In this document: piece by piece, positions 5,239 through 8,311 of the stretch
Numbering within the stretch: position 1 is the stretch's first letter
Layout of the letters: each line of letters opens with the position of its first letter
DNA from: DATMXS01 sp050260275
Lineage (GTDB): Bacteria > Acidobacteriota > Terriglobia > Bryobacterales > Bryobacteraceae
Length of the DNA stretch: 8,311 bases
Direction of reading: 5' to 3'
NCBI GenBank assembly: GCA_050260275.1
Contig: JBLNBX010000192.1
Coordinates: 1 to 8,311 of the forward strand
The notes under the pieces: model-generated
The model's input: the letters and a program-made list of their open reading frames with translations, nothing else
The model's database searches: none
Told to the model about the DNA's origin: nothing
Program-made: the position numbers and the translations under genes

Positions 5239-6717
5239 TTACGAGCGCGCCCGCTCGACGGCCTTCTTCCAGGCAGCGAACAGCTCTTCGCGCCGCGATT
5301 CATCCATCGCCGGCTCGAAAAGACGCTCGGCGCGCCAGAACGATTCCAGCTCCTCCGGGCCGCTCCAGACGCCAGCCGCCAGCCCGGCAAGGTAAGCCGC
5401 TCCGAGCGCCGTCGTCTCGATGTCTGCCGGGCGCACGACGGGCCGTCCGAGAATGTCCGCCTGGAACTGCATCAGGAAATCGTTCGCGGCGGCTGCTCCG
5501 TCGACGCGCAGTTCCGCCAGTTGCTCGCCGGCATCGTCCTGCATGGCGTCTATCAGCTCGCGCACCTGATACGCGATGGCCTCCAGCGTCGCGCGAACGA
5601 TCTCCGCCCGACCCGTGGAGCGTGTGATCCCCGTGATCAGGCCGCGCGCCTGCGCGTCCCAGTGAGGCGCGCCCAGACCGACGAACGCGGGTACGATGCA
5701 GACGCCGCCCGTGTCCGGAACCGACGCTGCAATCGCGGCTGTCTCCTCCGCGCTGCCGATGATGCCGAGCCCGTCCCGGAGCCACTGCACGGCGGCGCCC
5801 GCGACAAACACGCTGCCCTCAATCGCGAAGTCCGCATCCGCGCGAGGCGAAGCCGCGCGCGTCGACACCAGCCGGTTCCGCGACACCGCCGGGCGCCCGC
5901 CCGTGTGTAGAAGCGCGAAGCATCCGGTTCCGTACGTGTTCTTCGCCTGGCCGGCGCGGAAGCATGCCTGGCCGGCGAGCGCGGCCTGCTGGTCCCCTGC
6001 GATTCCCGCTATCTCAACAGGCGCGCCGAACAGAGCGGCGTCCGTAAGCCCGACAACTCCCGACGATGCAACAATTCGCGGCAGCATCGCGCGCGGCACG
6101 CCGAACAAGTCGAGCATCTCGCCGGCCCAGTCCCCCGTCTCCAGGTTCATGAGCATGGTGCGCGAGGCGTTCGTGACGTCGGTGGCGTGCACCGCGCCGC
6201 CCGTCAGGTTCCAGATGAGCCATGTATCTACAGTGCCGAACAGCAGATCGCCCGCGGAGGCGCGCGCCGGGGCATCCGGCACGTTATCGAGAATCCAGCG
6301 GATCTTGCTGGCGGAGAAATACGCATCCACGATGAGTCCTGTCGCTCGCGACACGGCCTCCGCTGCGGGCGATGACGCCAGCGCCGCGCAGTAATCCGCG
6401 GTCCTGCGGCACTGCCAAACGATCGCCGGAGCGACGGGAGCGCCCGTAGTGCGGTCCCAAACAACCGTCGTCTCTCTCTGGTTCGCGATGCCGATAGCGC
6501 GAAGGTCCGCCGCCCGGATGCCCGCCGCAGCGAGAGCGCAACGCGCGGCGTCGAGCTGCGCGCGCCACAGTTCTTCCGCGTCCTGCTCCACCCAGCCGGG
6601 CTGAGGGTAGCGGCACGCGATCGGACGAGAAACCATCGTCAGGCGCCGGCCGGAACCGTCGTACACGGCTGCGCGCGCGCTGGTGGTGCCTTCATCGAGG
6701 GCGAGTATGTAGGGCAC
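5239..6717 (-). CDS. glpK: Glycerol kinase
   Basis: This cytosolic enzyme phosphorylates glycerol with ATP to sn-glycerol 3-phosphate, feeding glycolysis and phospholipid synthesis. It has 492 residues, the usual length for FGGY-family GlpK. Two actin-like halves are visible: ALDEGTTSARA (6-16) is the first phosphate loop, and LRVDGAAAANDFLMQFQ (403-419) with TALGAAYLAGLA (436-447) is the second nucleotide site. All glycerol contacts known from E. coli GlpK have counterparts: Arg81-Glu82 in NQRET, Trp101, Tyr133 in DAYFSASKIRW, and Asp242 in IAGDQQAALAGQ. GLGAPHWD (347-354) is also typical. The start is GTG at 6717, set by homology at MPYILALDEG. Position 408 is Ala where E. coli has Gly in DGGA. 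The icmt-like gene ends 25 bp upstream, so read-through is possible besides the local promoter. No glpF or glpD is in view. Confidence 0.95.
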   Translation of the reverse strand: MPYILALDEGTTSARAAVYDGSGRRLTMVSRPIACRYPQPGWVEQDAEELWRAQLDAARCALAAAGIRAADLRAIGIANQRETTVVWDRTTGAPVAPAIVWQCRRTADYCAALASSPAAEAVSRATGLIVDAYFSASKIRWILDNVPDAPARASAGDLLFGTVDTWLIWNLTGGAVHATDVTNASRTMLMNLETGDWAGEMLDLFGVPRAMLPRIVASSGVVGLTDAALFGAPVEIAGIAGDQQAALAGQACFRAGQAKNTYGTGCFALLHTGGRPAVSRNRLVSTRAASPRADADFAIEGSVFVAGAAVQWLRDGLGIIGSAEETAAIAASVPDTGGVCIVPAFVGLGAPHWDAQARGLITGITRSTGRAEIVRATLEAIAYQVRELIDAMQDDAGEQLAELRVDGAAAANDFLMQFQADILGRPVVRPADIETTALGAAYLAGLAAGVWSGPEELESFWRAERLFEPAMDESRREELFAAWKKAVERARS

Positions 6718-6723
6718 CTCAGA

Positions 6724-6729
6724 ATTATA
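6724..6729 (-). promoter_or_regulatory. Perfect -10 (TATAAT) directly upstream of glpK
   Basis: On the minus strand TATAAT is followed by TCTGAG and then the GTG start, so initiation 6-7 nt downstream of the hexamer would fall on or within 2 nt of the start codon. The transcript would be leaderless. GAG sits next to GTG, too close to act as an SD. The -35 position at 17-bp spacing (CGTCTG) does not match consensus, so an activator or another sigma contact may be needed. Confidence 0.55.
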
Positions 6730-6744
6730 GAAGCCTCCGGCTTC
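6730..6744. repeat. Palindrome GAAGCC-TCC-GGCTTC between glpK and icmt
   Basis: A perfect inverted repeat of 6-bp arms and a 3-nt centre. It fills most of the spacer just upstream of the glpK -10 and overlaps the last bases of the upstream gene's stop codon. It could be a repressor operator for glpK or a small hairpin at the end of the upstream message. No T-run follows, so an intrinsic terminator is unlikely. Confidence 0.5.
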
Positions 6745-7426
6745 ACCAGACGAACGGGATTAGCCTGTACCGGACCCGTTGCATGTACGCGCCGTATCCC
6801 GGCAGCTCGCGCCTGAGGAACCTTTCCTCCAGCAGCAGACGCATAACCATCGCCGCTACGGGAACGGAGGCCGCCGCCGCGCCGGCATACGACTCCAGCC
6901 ACAGCGGCAGACCCACGATCAGCATTCCGCCTCCCAGGTACATCGGGTGCCGCACTATCCCGTATATGCCGGTGTCTACAACCGTTTGGTTCCTCTCCAC
7001 CTGATGCCTCACCACAGCCGAAGCGAAAGCATTCTCCCGCAGGGCGAGATAGTCGAGCCACCAACCCGCCACGAACAGCGCCAGGCCGAACGAGGACACA
7101 ACCGCGCCGGGCGCGCCTAGCAACCGGAGGTGAAAAACATCATAGGAGCTGAACACGATTACGCCGATGTAGCCGGTCAGGAGAACGGTGATGATCACCC
7201 TATCCCAGAGCGGCTGCCCAGGTACGAACGCGCCGCGGGAGCGTTCGTCAATAACGCCGCTGCGCAGGCGGGAAAGGCTGACGAGCGGTCCCAGCGTGCC
7301 TGTGATAGCAACACCGATCACCACCCAGGCGCGCCACCATCGCAGTGTGCCGGCGGGAACGAATAGGGGAACCGCGAAGAACGCCAGGCCGATCACGACA
7401 CCGCGGGCAACCCTACTCGCTGACAT
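6743..7426 (-). CDS. Membrane methyltransferase of the isoprenylcysteine carboxyl methyltransferase (ICMT) family
   Basis: Bacterial ICMT-like proteins are small integral membrane enzymes that use S-adenosylmethionine; their substrates are mostly unknown, since bacteria rarely prenylate proteins. From the ATG at 7426 the protein has 227 residues. Hydrophobic stretches at about 8-27, 33-52, 76-97, 107-126 and 163-196 suggest about five membrane passes. The family motif is clear in the C-terminal third: VVDTGIYGIVRHPMYLGG (149-166), with the RHPxY core at 159-163, and LLLEERFLRRELPGYGAYMQ (197-216), with Glu200-Glu201, which together bind the cofactor in known members. An upstream in-frame ATG at 7483 would add 19 non-hydrophobic residues and place the -10-like TATAAC inside the gene. 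The ATG at 7426 has AGCAGGA just upstream and starts next to the first membrane segment. glpK follows after 25 bp. A lipid or small-molecule methyltransferase role is equally possible. Confidence 0.85.
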   Translation of the reverse strand: MSASRVARGVVIGLAFFAVPLFVPAGTLRWWRAWVVIGVAITGTLGPLVSLSRLRSGVIDERSRGAFVPGQPLWDRVIITVLLTGYIGVIVFSSYDVFHLRLLGAPGAVVSSFGLALFVAGWWLDYLALRENAFASAVVRHQVERNQTVVDTGIYGIVRHPMYLGGGMLIVGLPLWLESYAGAAAASVPVAAMVMRLLLEERFLRRELPGYGAYMQRVRYRLIPFVW

Positions 7427-7456
7427 GTATCCTGCTCGGCAAACCGCCCCATGGCC

Positions 7457-7462
7457 GTTATA
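7457..7462 (-). promoter_or_regulatory. Possible -10 element (TATAAC) for the ICMT-family gene
   Basis: On the minus strand TATAAC matches consensus at 5 of 6 positions and ends 30 nt before the ATG at 7426, giving a leader of about 24 nt that contains AGCAGGA. No convincing -35 is seen. It supports the shorter gene model. The remaining divergent spacer up to 7548 is GC-rich with a small palindrome, GGCC-CGC-GGCC (7471-7481), and nothing else clear. Confidence 0.4.
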
Positions 7463-7548
7463 GCGCACCCGGCCCGCGGCCATACGCCCACCCGGCCGCG
7501 CGACGCTTTTCGAGTAGAGTCGCGGAGCCCTAGAGCGCGCCGGCCGTG

Positions 7549-7554
7549 CATAAT
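7549..7554 (+). promoter_or_regulatory. Possible -10 element (CATAAT) for the 7567 gene
   Basis: CATAAT matches consensus at 5 of 6 positions in otherwise very GC-rich sequence and ends 12 nt before the ATG at 7567. Transcription would start about 6 nt before the start codon. Neither an SD nor a clear -35 is visible. Confidence 0.4.
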
Positions 7555-7566
7555 GTAGTCAGACCT

Positions 7567-7995
7567 ATGTTCTTCCGCAAGCCGGAGCCACAGTCACCAA
7601 CGTTCGCCGAACGGCTGCAAACACTGCGCGACACCGGTTTCCAGGTCGTCCGGCGCCCCGATGAAACTTACAGAGTGACCAGAGATGGGTGCGGCGCGGT
7701 GATACGCGAGGTTCCCGGCCGCGGCATACAGGTCTATCGCGCCGGTTGGATCATCGAGGGCGACATTGCGCTGCTCGTCGATGCGGGTTTTCAGAAGTTC
7801 TGGCGCGTGGGCGACCGGCGCTACCCTGCCCTGGCATCGCATCTGATGGCACTGCACGACTTCGAAGAGGACCTGCGCGAAGCGCTCGGGCTCGAAAGCC
7901 TCTACAACACCTCGCTCGGCACCACGAACGATCTCCACCTCTACGATCGCGTGGAAGGCCGCGACCGCCGCCACGTGCGCCGCCCCTGGGAGTAA
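7567..7995 (+). CDS. Small cytosolic protein of unknown function
   Basis: The protein has 142 residues from the ATG at 7567 (MFFRKPEPQSPTFAERL). An in-frame GTG at 7546 would add seven residues but overlaps the likely -10. I do not recognise a named domain. There is no signal peptide or membrane segment. The chain starts with a basic, proline-rich tip, then a helix (TFAERLQTLRDTGFQV). A beta-rich part follows (YRVTRDGCGAVIREV; IQVYRAGWIIEGDIALLVDAG), then aromatic and charged FQKFWRVGDRRYPALASHLMALHDFEEDLREALG, and a polar, Arg-rich tail. Codon use matches its neighbours, which supports real coding. It diverges from the ICMT-family gene and converges on the TPR gene, with only 3 bp between the two stops. 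A conserved lineage-specific protein is likely but unproven. Confidence 0.75.
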   Translation: MFFRKPEPQSPTFAERLQTLRDTGFQVVRRPDETYRVTRDGCGAVIREVPGRGIQVYRAGWIIEGDIALLVDAGFQKFWRVGDRRYPALASHLMALHDFEEDLREALGLESLYNTSLGTTNDLHLYDRVEGRDRRHVRRPWE

Positions 7996-7998
7996 GTC

Positions 7999-8311
7999 CT
8001 ACTTAGCGCGCTCCACTATCGCGGCGAATTGCGCTGTGCCGCGCAGCTTTTCAAACGCAGGCTCCGCTTCTATCTGCGCCGCATCCCGCAGACCGGCATC
8101 CACGGCCTTTTCCAGCGCCTGGATCGCCTGCTTCGCGTTTCCGCCGAGCGCGTGCGCGCGCGCCAGTTCGAACCACGTGGATGGCCACTGCGGTTGCATG
8201 TCCGCCGCGATGCTCAGGCTGCGCGCGGCCGCATCGTAACTCTTCCGCTCCAGCAAGGCGCCGCCCTGGTCGATGAGGCCCACCGCGAAGCCGCCCAGGA
8301 TGCGCCGCGCC
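7999..8311 (-). CDS. TPR-containing protein, C-terminal fragment (5' end beyond window)
   Basis: The minus frame is open from the right edge to a TAG at 7999, giving the last 103 or so residues of a longer protein. A GTG at 8283 lies in the middle of the continuing frame and is not taken as the start. Two helix-turn-helix TPR units can be read: IDQGGALLERKSYDAAARSLSIAADMQPQW, then STWFELARAHALGGNAKQAIQALEKAVDAG, with the usual Ala/Gly/Pro spacing. They are followed by an end segment, DAAQIEAEPAFEKLRGTAQFAAIVERAK, of the kind that closes many bacterial TPR arrays (a D-x(n)-I/L-x-x-D/E-P-x-F-x-x-L-R pattern). TPRs mediate protein contacts. The N-terminal domain that would define the role, such as a peptidase, kinase or hydrolase, is out of view. 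Confidence 0.85.
   Translation of the reverse strand, partial: ARRILGGFAVGLIDQGGALLERKSYDAAARSLSIAADMQPQWPSTWFELARAHALGGNAKQAIQALEKAVDAGLRDAAQIEAEPAFEKLRGTAQFAAIVERAK

Noticed and set aside
5076..5390. Minus-strand frame of 104 codons extending past the glpK end
   Set aside because: It overlaps glpK out of frame and runs through the repeat region, with Ser/Arg/Gly-rich composition and no conserved pattern.
7427..7483. Longer start for the ICMT-family gene at 7483
   Set aside because: The extra 19 residues are hydrophilic and unlike the family, no SD precedes them, and a TATAAC promoter element would lie inside the gene.

Overview
The window is GC-rich bacterial DNA, densely coding on both strands. 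The gene styles and the intergenic GTATCAG/GGCACGGC hairpin repeats resemble soil Acidobacteriota of the Bryobacterales/Solibacter type. That placement is an inference from general appearance, not from a marker gene. No rRNA, tRNA, insertion sequence, phage gene or CRISPR array is visible.

Layout, left to right. (1) Minus strand, 1-2312: a MocR-type (GntR winged helix plus aminotransferase fold) regulator, probably PdxR, sits 7 bp upstream of pdxS, the lyase subunit of ribose-5-phosphate-dependent pyridoxal phosphate (PLP) synthesis. pdxS runs off the left edge. The promoter carries two direct repeats, GTATACCAAA and GTGGACCAAA, 22 bp apart, lying on the -10 and -35 positions. (2) Plus strand, 2419-4571: a probable two-gene operon. 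The first gene encodes an exported protein that by eye is three RidA/YjgF-like units in one chain. The second, 17 bp downstream, encodes a PfkB-family 2-keto-3-deoxygluconate kinase (KdgK). (3) 4572-5238: a 667-bp gene-free gap between convergent genes, filled with palindromic repeat units, including two copies of a composite of about 95 bp. (4) Minus strand, 5239-7426: glycerol kinase (glpK) preceded by a membrane methyltransferase of the isoprenylcysteine carboxyl methyltransferase (ICMT) family. (5) Plus strand, 7567-7995: a small protein of unknown function. (6) Minus strand, 7999-8311: the C-terminal end of a TPR protein running off the right edge.

How the genes may work together. The regulator would sense PLP and control its own operon with pdxS. 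The divergent gene belongs to the RidA superfamily, whose classical members hydrolyse reactive enamines and imines released by PLP enzymes. A link is attractive, but the predicted export and the loss of the key arginine in two of three units argue against a plain RidA role. kdgK and glpK feed sugar-acid and glycerol carbon into central metabolism. Several genes (pdxR, glpK, the triple-RidA gene and the 7567 gene) have a -10-like hexamer so close to the start codon that their mRNAs would have almost no leader. The strongest case is glpK, with a perfect TATAAT ending 6 nt before its GTG.

The most unusual items are the single-chain triple-RidA protein, the phased MocR operator with co-directional pdxR-pdxS, and the composite hairpin repeats. 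All alignments were made by eye, with no database search.
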